Part shown: piece after piece, positions 56,301 through 64,000 of the stretch
Position numbering within the stretch: position 1 is the stretch's first letter
Layout: the number at the start of each line of letters is the position of its first letter
Assembly (NCBI GenBank): GCA_026003835.1
Contig: BPHZ01000004.1
Location: forward strand, 124,001 to 188,000
Length of the DNA: 64,000 nucleotides
Source: Herpetosiphonaceae bacterium
GTDB lineage: Bacteria > Chloroflexota > Chloroflexia > Chloroflexales > Herpetosiphonaceae
Reading direction: 5' to 3'
Translations under genes and position numbers: made by a program
Notes under the pieces: model-generated
Database searches by the model: none
The model's input: only the letters and a program-made list of their open reading frames with translations
Told to the model about the DNA's origin: nothing

Positions 56301-59300
56301 GACGACCGCTGGACGATCAATCCGAACAGCAGAGCAGACTACGAGGCGCTGTTTGCCGCCCTGCGCTCCAGGGGCTTCGCTCCCGATATGATCCTCTACC
56401 TTTGGAGCCTGGAGTCCGGTGGGGCGAATGGCCCGACGCTGGAGACCGTCGAGCGAGCGCAGCGTTACTGTCTCCATGGTCTGCTTTTTCTGGCGCAGGC
56501 CCTTGCCGCCCAGCCAGGCGGCGAGCCGCCTAGAATCACGATCATAACCGCCAATGCGCAGGCAGTCACCGGCGACGATCTGCACGCACCTGAGCAAGCG
56601 CTAGCGCTCGGCCCGGCGACCGTTATCCCCCAGGAGCTACAGCAGCTGCACTGTCGTGTTATCGACATTGCAGCGCCTGAGATGGACGAGCGTCGCAAGG
56701 AACAGCTTATCGATCTGCTGCTGGAGGAGTGCGCTGCGGAGGGACCAGCGCTGGTGGCGCTCCGAGGCACCCAGCGCTGGCAGCAGATCTATGAGCCGGT
56801 GCGGCTGGAGGGGGATGGCGCCCTGCCGCTGCGCCAGGGGGGCGCCTATCTGATCACTGGTGGACTCGGCGGGATGGGGCTTGAGCTGGCGCTCTATCTG
56901 GCGCGGCACTTCCAGGCCAGACTGGCGCTGGTGGGACGCTCGGCGTTTCCCGCCCGCGAGGAGTGGGAGCGCTGGCGCAATGAGCATCTGGCCGACGATC
57001 CGGTAAGTCGCACGATCGACCGCCTGCTGCAATGTGAGGCTGCCGGCGCTGAGGTGCTGGTGCTCCAGGCCGATGTCTCGAACGCCGGGCAGATGGCTGC
57101 GGCCCTTCGCGCGGCCAGGGAGCGCTTTGGCCCACTCAACGGCGTCATCCACGCGGCCGGTGTGGGCGGTGGAGGTATCATCCAGTTCCAGGACCCGGCA
57201 AAGATGACACCCGTGCTGGCGCCAAAGGTCCAGGGCACGCTGGTGCTGGCCGATTTGCTACGGGACGAGCCGCTGGATGTCTTGGTTCTATGCTCCTCAG
57301 TGCGCTCGGTTATCGGCGGGCCAGGCCGTATCGACTACTGCGCCGCCAATGTCTTCCTCGACTCGTTTGCCCGCTATCAGGCCACGAGCGGCGGCCTCCC
57401 CGTGATCTCGATCAACTGGGACACCTGGCAATCGGTCGGCATGTCCGTCGAGGCCGCCAGGCGTATGAATATCGACCCCAGTGTCGATCTGGCCGACGGC
57501 ATGACGCCCGCAGAAGGCGTCGAGGTCTTCCAGCGCAGCCTGAGCTGCGGCCTGCCGCAGGTTATCGTCGCAACACAGGATCTGGAGCTGCTGATCGAGC
57601 GTGAGAAGAGCGCGGCGGCGGCGCTATTGGGCGATAGGCTCAACCTGTTCCAGCAGCCAAAGACGCTGCACCCGCGGCCAGCCCTCGCTACTCCCTATGT
57701 TGCGCCAACTACTGAGACTGAGCGCATTCTGGCGGCGATCTGGCAAGAGCTGTTGGGCATCGAGGAGGTCGGCATCCACGATAATTTCTTTGAGCTGGGC
57801 GGCGACTCGGTGGTCAGCATTCAGCTGATCGCCCGCGCCAGCAGAGCAGGGCTCCAGCTGAGCCCGAACCAGATCTTCGAGCACCAGACCATCGCCGGGC
57901 TGGCGGCGGTCGCCGGAACTGCCCAGACCATCCTGGCCGATCAGGGACCGATCACCGGCCCTGTGCCGCTGACCCCGATTCAACGCTGGTTCTTCGAACT
58001 GGAGTTGAGCGAGCCCCACCACTGGAACCAGTCGGTTCTGCTTGATGCGCCGGAGCGGCTGCGGCCTGAGCTGATCGAGCGCGCCATCCCCATCCTGCTG
58101 GCTCACCACGATGCCCTCCGCCTGCGCTTCCAGCGCGATGAAACCGGCTGGAGCCAGTTTAACGTCGGGCCTGAAGACGATCAGACTGTTCCCTTCAGCC
58201 TGATCGATCTGAGCGCCGTTGCGCCGGGCGAGCAGGATCGAGCGCTTGAGGAAGCAGCCAACCGGCTTCAGGCCAGCCTCGATCTGACGGTAGGGCCGCT
58301 GATGCGGGTGGCGCTGGTTGAGCGCGGCCCCGACCTGCCCCAGCAACTGCTTATGATCGTCCATCACCTGGCGATCGATGGCGTCTCATGGCGCGTCCTG
58401 CTGGAGGATTTCTGGACGATCTATTATCAGCTCCGCGATGGGCAGTTCGTCAACCTGCCGCCGAAGACGACCTCCTTCAAACACTGGGCCGAGCGGCTGG
58501 TCGAGTATGCCCAGTCGCCGGCGCTGCGCGATGAGCTGGCCTACTGGTTGGAGCCTAGAGAACAGATCGCCATCCCGATCGATTTCCCCGGCGGGCTCAA
58601 TACCGTCGAGTCGATGGATCTGGTCCCGGCATCGCTGAGCGCCGCCGAAACCCAGGCGCTGCTCCAGGAGGCGCCGCGGGCCTATCAAACACAGATCAAC
58701 GATCTGCTGCTAACCGCCCTGGCAATGGCGATGAGCAAATGGACCGGCCAGCGCGATCTGCTGGTGGATCTGGAGGGCCACGGGCGAGAGCCTATCGCCG
58801 GCGATATCGACCTCTCGCGCACGGTGGGCTGGTTTACTACCATCTTTCCCATTGCACTGCAGCTTCCTGAGCAGGAGCATCTTGGCGAACGCCTGAAGGC
58901 GATTAAGGAGCAGCTGCGCCGGGTGCCGGGACGCGGCTTCCCCTATGGAGTTGGGCGCTACCTCAGTCAGGATCGGGAGCTACGTGAAGCGCTTGCCTCC
59001 GCGCCCCAGCCGGCGATCAGTTTCCTCTACCTGGGTCAGTTCGACCAGGGCAGCCCAGGCGGTGAAGGACAGGCTGGAGGCAGCCCGCAGAGCCCGCGCG
59101 ACCGGCGGCACTATCTTCTGGAGATCAGTGGCTTTATCGCCGATGGTGAGCTGCAATTGCAATGGCGCTACAGCCGCAACCTCCACCGCCGATCAACCAT
59201 CGAGGCGCTAGCCGGCGACTATCTCGCTGCGCTCCGCACGCTTGTCGAGCACTGCGTCAACCAGGAGACCACGCAGTACACACCTTCGGATTTTCCGAAG

Positions 59301-59357
59301 GCGAAGCTGAGCCAGAAAGATCTCGATACGCTTATGTCGAAGCTCCAACTGAACTGA
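53376..59357 (+). CDS. hybrid PKS-epimerase protein KS-AT-KR-T-E
   Basis: A 1993-aa protein. KS (~12-440): QSACSTS with Cys near 183, HGTGT, NVGH. AT (~535-830): GHSLGE and HAFHS, a malonyl-type signature. KR (~1155-1340): GGLGGMG, SSVRS, DYCAAN. The carrier (~1440-1510) has LGGDSVVSIQ, the NRPS type found before epimerisation domains. The last ~460 residues are an E domain: HHLAIDG, EGHGRE, RTVGWFT, and the C-terminal YTPSDFPKAKLS. An E domain after a malonyl-extending PKS module is unexpected because the alpha carbon would not be chiral. The ATG at 53376 has GGGAGAGG upstream; ATG 53361 is an alternative. Confidence 0.92.
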   Translation: MTNLDTTNYANSVAIIGIACRFPGANNAEQFWQNLRDGVESISFFSDEELLAAGVDPALLKHPNYVKARGIIDHHDSFDAAFFGYSPREAEILDPQQRVLLELAWQALESAGYDPSAYQGMIGVYAGVGVNTYIMSNIIPNRDIGSSIGDLQLVLGNDKDYVTTRISYRLNLEGPSVNVQSACSTSLVAVHLACQSLLSNECDLALAGGATVRTPQIAGYLYEPGGIMSPDGHCRAFSANAQGTVNGNGAGMVVLKRMEDALADGDTILAVIRGSAVNNDGGLKVGFTAPSIRGQARVIAEALAMAEVDPATITYVETHGTGTPMGDPIEVAALTKAFRAETTGKGYCAIGSVKTNVGHLDAAAGVAGLIKTVLALQHKAIPPSLHFTAPNPEIDFANSPFYVNAQLRDWPSNGGPRRAGVSSFGIGGTNAHAIVEEPPAPAPTSPARPWKLLVLSARTPAALEARTKDLIEHLTAHPELDIADVCYTLQVGRKAFAQRKVVLCRDREDALAALESADPERIAGGVAEQTNRPVIFMFPGQGSQHVGMAQELYASEPTFRKHIDQCATLLKPHLGLDLRELFYPSPERWEQAAQQLNQTWITQPALFSIEYALARLWMSWGVKPEAMIGHSLGEYVAACLAGVFSLEDALALVAARGRLMRDLPGGAMLAVPLPRAEVERLLNDELALAAHNGPRNCVVSGPVSAIEALQRELEGREVAVRRLRTSHAFHSPMMDPILEAFAEELRRVALKEPKLPFVSNVTGTWISAAEATSPDYWVRHLRQTVLMDEGLRTVLQQPGAVLLEVGPGRAMLTFARQNAACQPDQIVVASLPPAAPDAGELQPDAPFLLRTLGRLWLAGVPINWPKFSSHEQRRRVPLPTYPFERQRYWLDAQPQAQSKRQPVAGKKPDLTDWFYVPVWKQVVRRSSSTQSHAQDQRWLIFAGEKPFSRQLVQRLAVTDRQIAVISPGAGFAALGDDRWTINPNSRADYEALFAALRSRGFAPDMILYLWSLESGGANGPTLETVERAQRYCLHGLLFLAQALAAQPGGEPPRITIITANAQAVTGDDLHAPEQALALGPATVIPQELQQLHCRVIDIAAPEMDERRKEQLIDLLLEECAAEGPALVALRGTQRWQQIYEPVRLEGDGALPLRQGGAYLITGGLGGMGLELALYLARHFQARLALVGRSAFPAREEWERWRNEHLADDPVSRTIDRLLQCEAAGAEVLVLQADVSNAGQMAAALRAARERFGPLNGVIHAAGVGGGGIIQFQDPAKMTPVLAPKVQGTLVLADLLRDEPLDVLVLCSSVRSVIGGPGRIDYCAANVFLDSFARYQATSGGLPVISINWDTWQSVGMSVEAARRMNIDPSVDLADGMTPAEGVEVFQRSLSCGLPQVIVATQDLELLIEREKSAAAALLGDRLNLFQQPKTLHPRPALATPYVAPTTETERILAAIWQELLGIEEVGIHDNFFELGGDSVVSIQLIARASRAGLQLSPNQIFEHQTIAGLAAVAGTAQTILADQGPITGPVPLTPIQRWFFELELSEPHHWNQSVLLDAPERLRPELIERAIPILLAHHDALRLRFQRDETGWSQFNVGPEDDQTVPFSLIDLSAVAPGEQDRALEEAANRLQASLDLTVGPLMRVALVERGPDLPQQLLMIVHHLAIDGVSWRVLLEDFWTIYYQLRDGQFVNLPPKTTSFKHWAERLVEYAQSPALRDELAYWLEPREQIAIPIDFPGGLNTVESMDLVPASLSAAETQALLQEAPRAYQTQINDLLLTALAMAMSKWTGQRDLLVDLEGHGREPIAGDIDLSRTVGWFTTIFPIALQLPEQEHLGERLKAIKEQLRRVPGRGFPYGVGRYLSQDRELREALASAPQPAISFLYLGQFDQGSPGGEGQAGGSPQSPRDRRHYLLEISGFIADGELQLQWRYSRNLHRRSTIEALAGDYLAALRTLVEHCVNQETTQYTPSDFPKAKLSQKDLDTLMSKLQLN

Positions 59358-59368
59358 CGAGGCGACCG

Positions 59369-61483
59369 ATGGAGAACCAGATCGAAGATATCTATGAGCT
59401 CTCACCGCTCCAGCAGGGGATCCTCTTTCATACATTGTTCGATCCCGGAACTGGTGTCTATACCATTCAGAACACGTTCCCGATGGAGGGCGAGCTCGAT
59501 CTTCCGCTCTTTGAGCGGGCCTGGAACAAGGTCATCGAGCGCCATCCAATCCTACGCACATCATTCCACTGGGAAGGGCTGGATAAACCGGTTCAGGTGG
59601 TGCGGCGGCGAGCGGCTATGACCATCGAGCGGTATGACTGGCAGCATCTGGCGGAGTCTGAGCAGGAGCAGCAGTTAGAAGCGTTTCTGCAGGAAGATCG
59701 CCGCCGGGGCTTTGACCTGACCTCCCCGCCGCTGATGCGGCTGACGCTCATCCAGACGGGCGACCAGCGCTACCAGTTCGTCTGGAGCCTCCATCATCTG
59801 CTGCTCGACGGCTGGAGTATCGCGCTGCTGCGCGGCGAGGTCTTTCGGATCTATATGGCCCTCTGCATGGGCCAGCCGATCGATCTGCCGACACCCCGGC
59901 CCTTCGGCGACTATATCGCCTGGCTGCAGCAGCGGGATCTTGGCGCAGCGGAGTCCTTCTGGCGGCGAACGCTCCAGGGGTTGAGTGCGCCTACCTCACT
60001 GCCTGCCGGCAACCCCCACCCGGAGGAGGTTGAGCCGGGCCAGGAGTACGGCGAAGCGTTTTTAACGATCTCGGCGCAGACCACCGCTGCGATTCAGAGC
60101 CTGGTCAAACAGCAGCGCCTGACTCTCAACACCCTGATGCAGGGCGTTTGGGCGTTGCTCCTCAGCAGGTACAGCGGCGAGCGGGATGTTCTGTTCGGCG
60201 CGACCGTCTCGGGCCGTCCTACAACGCTCGAAGGCGTTGAATCGATGATCGGCCTGTTTATCAATACCCTGCCGGTGCGGGTCCATGTGGATCCACAAAG
60301 ACCGCTCCTGGACTGGCTAAGCGATTTGCAGACGCACCAGGTCGAGCTGCGCAACTACGAATATACGCCACTGGTTCAGATTCAATCCTGGAGCGAGATC
60401 CCCCGCGGGCAGCCGTTATTTGAGAGTCTGTTTGTCTTTGAAAACTACGTCCAGACGCCCGATGTGCCACAGCACGAGCGCCGGCTGAGGGTCGGCCCAT
60501 CGCGGGGCCTTGACCCAACCAACTACCCGCTGAGCCTGATGGTCATCCCCATGGCCGAAGGCCATGGCCCCGAAGCCACGCAGCAGATCTACCTGCGCAG
60601 TGTCTATGATCGGCGTCGCTTCGATGCGGCGAGTATCAAGCGCATCCTCGGTCACGCACAGGCTGTCGTCGAGGCTATCGCCGCAAACCCACATCAGCGT
60701 GTCGGAGATCTTTCAATTCTCACGCCGGCTGAGTATGACCAACTGATCGTGGCCTGGAATCGTACGACAGTCCATTATCAGCCTCGGTTGCTTCACCAGC
60801 TTGTCGAAGAGCAGGCCCGGCGTACTCCCGCTGCCGTTGCCGTTGTAAGTGAGGCCGGTGAGCTAACCTACGCAGAACTTGACCAGCGTGCCAACCAGCT
60901 CGCTCACTACCTCTGTTCGTTGGGGGTCGGACCAGAAACCTTTGTAGGTGTATGTGTTGATCGCTCGCCGGCGATGGTCGTCGCCATCGTCGCCATCCTC
61001 AAGGCTGGCGGGGCCTACGTCCCGCTCGATCCAACCTATCCGCCCGAGCGACTGGCCTTTATGGCAAGCGACGCGCGAATTAAAGTCCTGCTTACGCAGA
61101 GCCATCTCCAGTCCCGCATCGCCGCCCCCGGCCTCCAGGTGCTGGCGCTGGACTCCGGCTGGCAGGCAGTAGCGCAGCAGCCCGCCGATCCGCTCAACGT
61201 CAATGTCAACGGCGATACTGTTGCCTACAGTATCTATACCTCCGGCTCGACGGGCCAGCCGAAGGGCGTGCTGACCAGCCACGCGGCGATTGTCAACAGG
61301 CTGCTGTGGGCACAGGAGACCTATCCGCTCGGCGAGGCGGATCGCGTGCTCCAGCAGGCTTCGTTCAGCTTTGACTTTGCCGTATGGGAGATCTTCGCTC
61401 CGCTGATAACCGGCGCTCGTCTGATCTTGCCGGCCCCCCGACCGGCACCAGGATATCGGCTATCTCATACGCTTGATCCGTGA
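59369..61483 (+). CDS. NRPS module C-A, 5' part (frameshifted)
   Basis: The gene starts at ATG 59369 (GAGG upstream), 11 bases after the PKS-E stop; an upstream in-frame ATG at 59162 is inside that gene. The C domain begins YELSPLQQGILFHTL, the type (DCL) that follows E domains and accepts D-configured donors, with HHLLLDG as active site. The A domain starts [17 protein letters not shown] and has YTSGSTGQPKG and FDFAVWEIF. An extra C in the six-C run at 61434-61439 then shifts the frame and gives a stop at 61481. The rest of the domain continues in the next frame. Confidence 0.88.
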   Translation: MENQIEDIYELSPLQQGILFHTLFDPGTGVYTIQNTFPMEGELDLPLFERAWNKVIERHPILRTSFHWEGLDKPVQVVRRRAAMTIERYDWQHLAESEQEQQLEAFLQEDRRRGFDLTSPPLMRLTLIQTGDQRYQFVWSLHHLLLDGWSIALLRGEVFRIYMALCMGQPIDLPTPRPFGDYIAWLQQRDLGAAESFWRRTLQGLSAPTSLPAGNPHPEEVEPGQEYGEAFLTISAQTTAAIQSLVKQQRLTLNTLMQGVWALLLSRYSGERDVLFGATVSGRPTTLEGVESMIGLFINTLPVRVHVDPQRPLLDWLSDLQTHQVELRNYEYTPLVQIQSWSEIPRGQPLFESLFVFENYVQTPDVPQHERRLRVGPSRGLDPTNYPLSLMVIPMAEGHGPEATQQIYLRSVYDRRRFDAASIKRILGHAQAVVEAIAANPHQRVGDLSILTPAEYDQLIVAWNRTTVHYQPRLLHQLVEEQARRTPAAVAVVSEAGELTYAELDQRANQLAHYLCSLGVGPETFVGVCVDRSPAMVVAIVAILKAGGAYVPLDPTYPPERLAFMASDARIKVLLTQSHLQSRIAAPGLQVLALDSGWQAVAQQPADPLNVNVNGDTVAYSIYTSGSTGQPKGVLTSHAAIVNRLLWAQETYPLGEADRVLQQASFSFDFAVWEIFAPLITGARLILPAPRPAPGYRLSHTLDP

Positions 61484-62654
61484 GCAGCAGGTAACCGTCT
61501 TGCATCTGGTGCCCTCTCTGCTCCACGTCTTTGTCGAGTCGGCAAAGCCGGAAGACCTGGAGAGCCTGCGCCTGGTCTTTAGCGGCGGCGAAGCTCTGGC
61601 AGGCGATACGGCAGCCAGGTTCTTTGAGCGCAGTAAGGCCACCCTCTACAACCAGTACGGCCCTACAGAGACGACGGTGGATTCAACCTACTGGCTGTGC
61701 GATCCGAACAGCGTCGAGGATATGGTGCCGATTGGCCGGCCGATCGCCAATACGCGCCTTTACATCCTCGACTCGCAGCTCCGGCCGGTCCCCATCGGCG
61801 TTCCGGGTGAGCTGTATGTTGCCGGAACAGGGCTGGCCCGCGGCTACCTTCACCGGCCGGCGCTGACAGCCGAGCGTTTTATACCCGATCCCTTCAGTGA
61901 GAAGCCGGGGGCGCGCATGTACCGCACTGGAGACCTGGCGCGCTACCGCCCTGATGGCGCTGTAGAGTACCTTGGGCGGGTCGATCAACAGGTGAAGATT
62001 CGGGGGCTGCGAATCGAACTTGGCGAGATTGAGACGGTGCTGCGGCAGCACGAGGCCGTTCAAGAGGCTGCCGTTATTGTGAGCGAGGATCGGACCGGCG
62101 ATGGATACAGAGATCAGCGGCTGGTGGCCTATATCGTTCCCGCCAATGGCGCTCTGCCGCCGGCATGGGAGCTGCGGCAGTTTCTACGCAGCAGACTGCC
62201 GGAATGGATGGTCCCCGCCACTTACATCGGCATGGAGTCCATCCCACGCACACCAGCAGGGAAGCTTGATCGCCGGGCTCTACCCGAAAGCAGCGGCAGC
62301 CGCCCCGACCTGGCCGAGCCCTATGTCGCCCCGCGGACCGACACCGAGGCAACGTTGGCCCGGATCTGGTCAGAGGTGCTTGGGGTGGATCGCGTTGGGG
62401 TCTACGATAACTTCTTTGAGCTTGGCGGCCACTCGCTGACGGCGATCCGCGTGATGTCGCGGGTGCGCGAGCAGTTTCAACACGAACTGCCGCTGCGCGC
62501 TGTTTTTGAGGCGGCGACAGTCGCCCAGTTTGCTGCGCTGATCGAACAGAGCAGCCAGAGCGGCGCAGAGCAAAGCCAGCAGCGCATCACGCCGGTGGCT
62601 CGCGAGTCCCGGCGCAGAACGCTGTCCTCACTCCTTCAGGATGCCGAGAAATAG
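61473..62654 (+). CDS. NRPS module A-T, 3' part (frameshifted)
   Basis: Second part of the C-A-T gene; coding sense starts right after the C run at 61434-61439, not at the ATG at 61473. It has [52 protein letters not shown] and AGKLDRRALP, then a carrier with FFELGGHSLTAIR. Joining both parts, the pocket reads DFWHFGQVDK, which I cannot assign; it shares features with Ser/Thr-type pockets. One corrected base would make a normal gene of about 1,095 codons. Confidence 0.85.
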   Translation: MIREQQVTVLHLVPSLLHVFVESAKPEDLESLRLVFSGGEALAGDTAARFFERSKATLYNQYGPTETTVDSTYWLCDPNSVEDMVPIGRPIANTRLYILDSQLRPVPIGVPGELYVAGTGLARGYLHRPALTAERFIPDPFSEKPGARMYRTGDLARYRPDGAVEYLGRVDQQVKIRGLRIELGEIETVLRQHEAVQEAAVIVSEDRTGDGYRDQRLVAYIVPANGALPPAWELRQFLRSRLPEWMVPATYIGMESIPRTPAGKLDRRALPESSGSRPDLAEPYVAPRTDTEATLARIWSEVLGVDRVGVYDNFFELGGHSLTAIRVMSRVREQFQHELPLRAVFEAATVAQFAALIEQSSQSGAEQSQQRITPVARESRRRTLSSLLQDAEK

Positions 62655-62666
62655 GGGGCCTCTTCT

Positions 62667-64000
62667 ATGACTGAATCATATGATCCCACTCCGAATCATC
62701 AGAGTCCTGGCGAGGATGTCTTTGTCTTTCCTGCCTCGTTCGCTCAACAGCGGCTCTGGTTCATCGAGCAGTTCCTACCCGGCAGCGCGGCCTATACCAT
62801 CCCGCGCGCCATTCACCTGACCGGGCCACTCGATCCGACAATTCTTGAACAGGCGCTCAATGTTGTCGTCGAGCGCCATGAGGTCCTCCGCACCACCTTT
62901 ATCAGCCTGCAGGGTGAGCCGCATCAAGTGGTCAAACCCTCACTCAGGCTTGAGATCCCAGTTGTGGACCTGCGCTCCTTCGCCCCCGAGGAGCGCGAGG
63001 CTGAGGCCCAACGCCTGATAGCCGAGGAGGCTGGAAAGCCGTTTGATCTCAGCACGGGGCCGCTGATCAGGGCATCCCTGCTGCGGCTGGCCGATCAGGA
63101 GCATATTCTGCTGCTGACGATGCACCACATCATCTCCGACGGTTGGTCAATGGGCATTCTCATCCGCGAGTTGGGCATGGCTGCGGAGGCGCTCAACGCC
63201 GGCAGGAGCATCCAACTGCCGCCGCTGCCGATCCAGTACGCCGACTACGCCGAGTGGCAGCGCGAGTGGCTGCAGGGCGAGCTGCTGGAGCAGCAGCTTA
63301 ACTACTGGCGCGAGCAGCTTCGCGACGCGCCGGCGCTGCTTGAGTTGCCCACTGACCACCCCCGCCCCGCGGTGCAGACCATGCGTGGCGCCACGCTGGT
63401 CCATGAGCTGCCATCCGAGCTGCTGCTGAAGTTGCATGCTCTAAGCAAAGCTGAAAATGCGACGCTATTTATGACCCTGCTGGCGGCGTTTCAGACCCTG
63501 CTCCACCGCTACAGCGGCCAGGACGATATCCTCGTGGGCACGCCGGTGGCGGGCCGCACGCGGGCCGAGCTGGAGGGGCTGATCGGCTTCTTTGTCAACA
63601 CGCTGGTTATGCGGGCGCAGTTCTACGATAACCCAAGCTTCCGCACGCTGCTGAGCCGGGTGCGCGAGACTGCGCTCGGCGCCTTCGCTCATCAGGATCT
63701 ACCCTTCGAGAAGCTGGTCGAGGAGCTGAAGCCTGAGCGGTCGACGAGCCACTCGCCGCTGTTCCAGGTGATGTTTGCCCTGCAAAACGCTCCAGACTCG
63801 CCGCTCCAGGGATCGGGCCAGGTGGGAGGGCTGAGGATTCGGCCCCTGCATGTGCCAGCCGCAATCGCCAAGTTTGATCTGACCCTTGAGCTGACAGAGG
63901 TCGAGCACGGGCTGGTTGCCGCGTTCGAATATAATGCCGATCTCTTTGACGCCGAGACTATCGCCCGCCTGGCACGCCACTTCCAGATCCTGCTGGAGGC
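62667..64000 (+). CDS. NRPS, condensation domain, cut by window end
   Basis: From the ATG at 62667 a frame stays open to the right edge (444 codons). It starts MTESYDPTPNHQSPGEDVFV, then a C domain: [79 protein letters not shown]. This is the L-donor type. It starts 12 bases after the previous gene with only a weak ribosome binding site (GGGGG). An A domain presumably follows outside the window. Confidence 0.9.
   Translation, partial: MTESYDPTPNHQSPGEDVFVFPASFAQQRLWFIEQFLPGSAAYTIPRAIHLTGPLDPTILEQALNVVVERHEVLRTTFISLQGEPHQVVKPSLRLEIPVVDLRSFAPEEREAEAQRLIAEEAGKPFDLSTGPLIRASLLRLADQEHILLLTMHHIISDGWSMGILIRELGMAAEALNAGRSIQLPPLPIQYADYAEWQREWLQGELLEQQLNYWREQLRDAPALLELPTDHPRPAVQTMRGATLVHELPSELLLKLHALSKAENATLFMTLLAAFQTLLHRYSGQDDILVGTPVAGRTRAELEGLIGFFVNTLVMRAQFYDNPSFRTLLSRVRETALGAFAHQDLPFEKLVEELKPERSTSHSPLFQVMFALQNAPDSPLQGSGQVGGLRIRPLHVPAAIAKFDLTLELTEVEHGLVAAFEYNADLFDAETIARLARHFQILLE

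Noticed and set aside
1..64000. tRNA, rRNA or CRISPR array
   Set aside because: Intergenic regions were read for cloverleaf ends, rRNA motifs and regularly spaced repeats; none was seen.

Overview
The window most likely comes from a Chloroflexota bacterium, probably class Chloroflexia (moderate confidence). The reasons are high GC, Cys-containing zinc forms of S14, S4, L36 and the L24 tail, a large accessory genome beside the ribosomal cluster, short palindromic intergenic repeats, and a secreted protein ending in a YLPLI-like tail. No rRNA, tRNA or CRISPR array was found.

Region 1 (1-13.7 kb) is a single-strand S10/spc/alpha-type ribosomal cluster: rplV(partial)-rpsC-rplP-rpmC-rpsQ-rplN-rplX-rplE-rpsN-rpsH-rplF-rplR-rpsE-rpmD-rplO-secY-adk-infA-rpmJ-rpsM-rpsK-rpsD-rpoA-rplQ-truA-rplM-rpsI. 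Several of its gaps hold palindromic repeats.

Region 2 (13.7-23.9 kb) is envelope-related and mobile. It has a PspC-domain membrane protein, a Tat-exported amidase and an M23 peptidase (both with tandem peptidoglycan-binding repeats, both minus strand), and an IS element wedged between these two. A TPR-CHAT protein follows, divergent from a secreted HExxH protein.

Region 3 (23.9 kb to the right edge, where it is cut) is a large hybrid PKS/NRPS biosynthetic cluster, all on the plus strand. In order it has an ACP-KS-AT protein whose AT lacks the catalytic Ser; an unknown 119-aa protein; an acyl-CoA/AMP ligase; a three-gene ABC-2 exporter; an MbtH protein; a GT-B glycosyltransferase; a type II thioesterase; a PAL-like MIO enzyme; a fully reducing PKS module (KS-AT-DH-ER-KR-ACP); a trimodular NRPS (C-A-T x3, read here as Val-like, Asn, Ser); an unusual KS-AT-KR-T-E protein; a C-A-T module with a C domain of the type that follows E domains; and a further C domain running off the end. 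The likely logic, which is inference, is an aryl-acid starter made by the MIO enzyme and activated by the ligase, extended by PKS, then by amino acids, then by PKS and more amino acids, glycosylated and exported. No terminal thioesterase is visible, so the cluster continues beyond the window.

The first NRPS A domain (44.5-46.5 kb) is broken by about ten single-base frameshifts, with further single ones near 50.1 and 61.4 kb. Because the protein is conserved across all frames, sequencing or assembly error is as likely as real decay.
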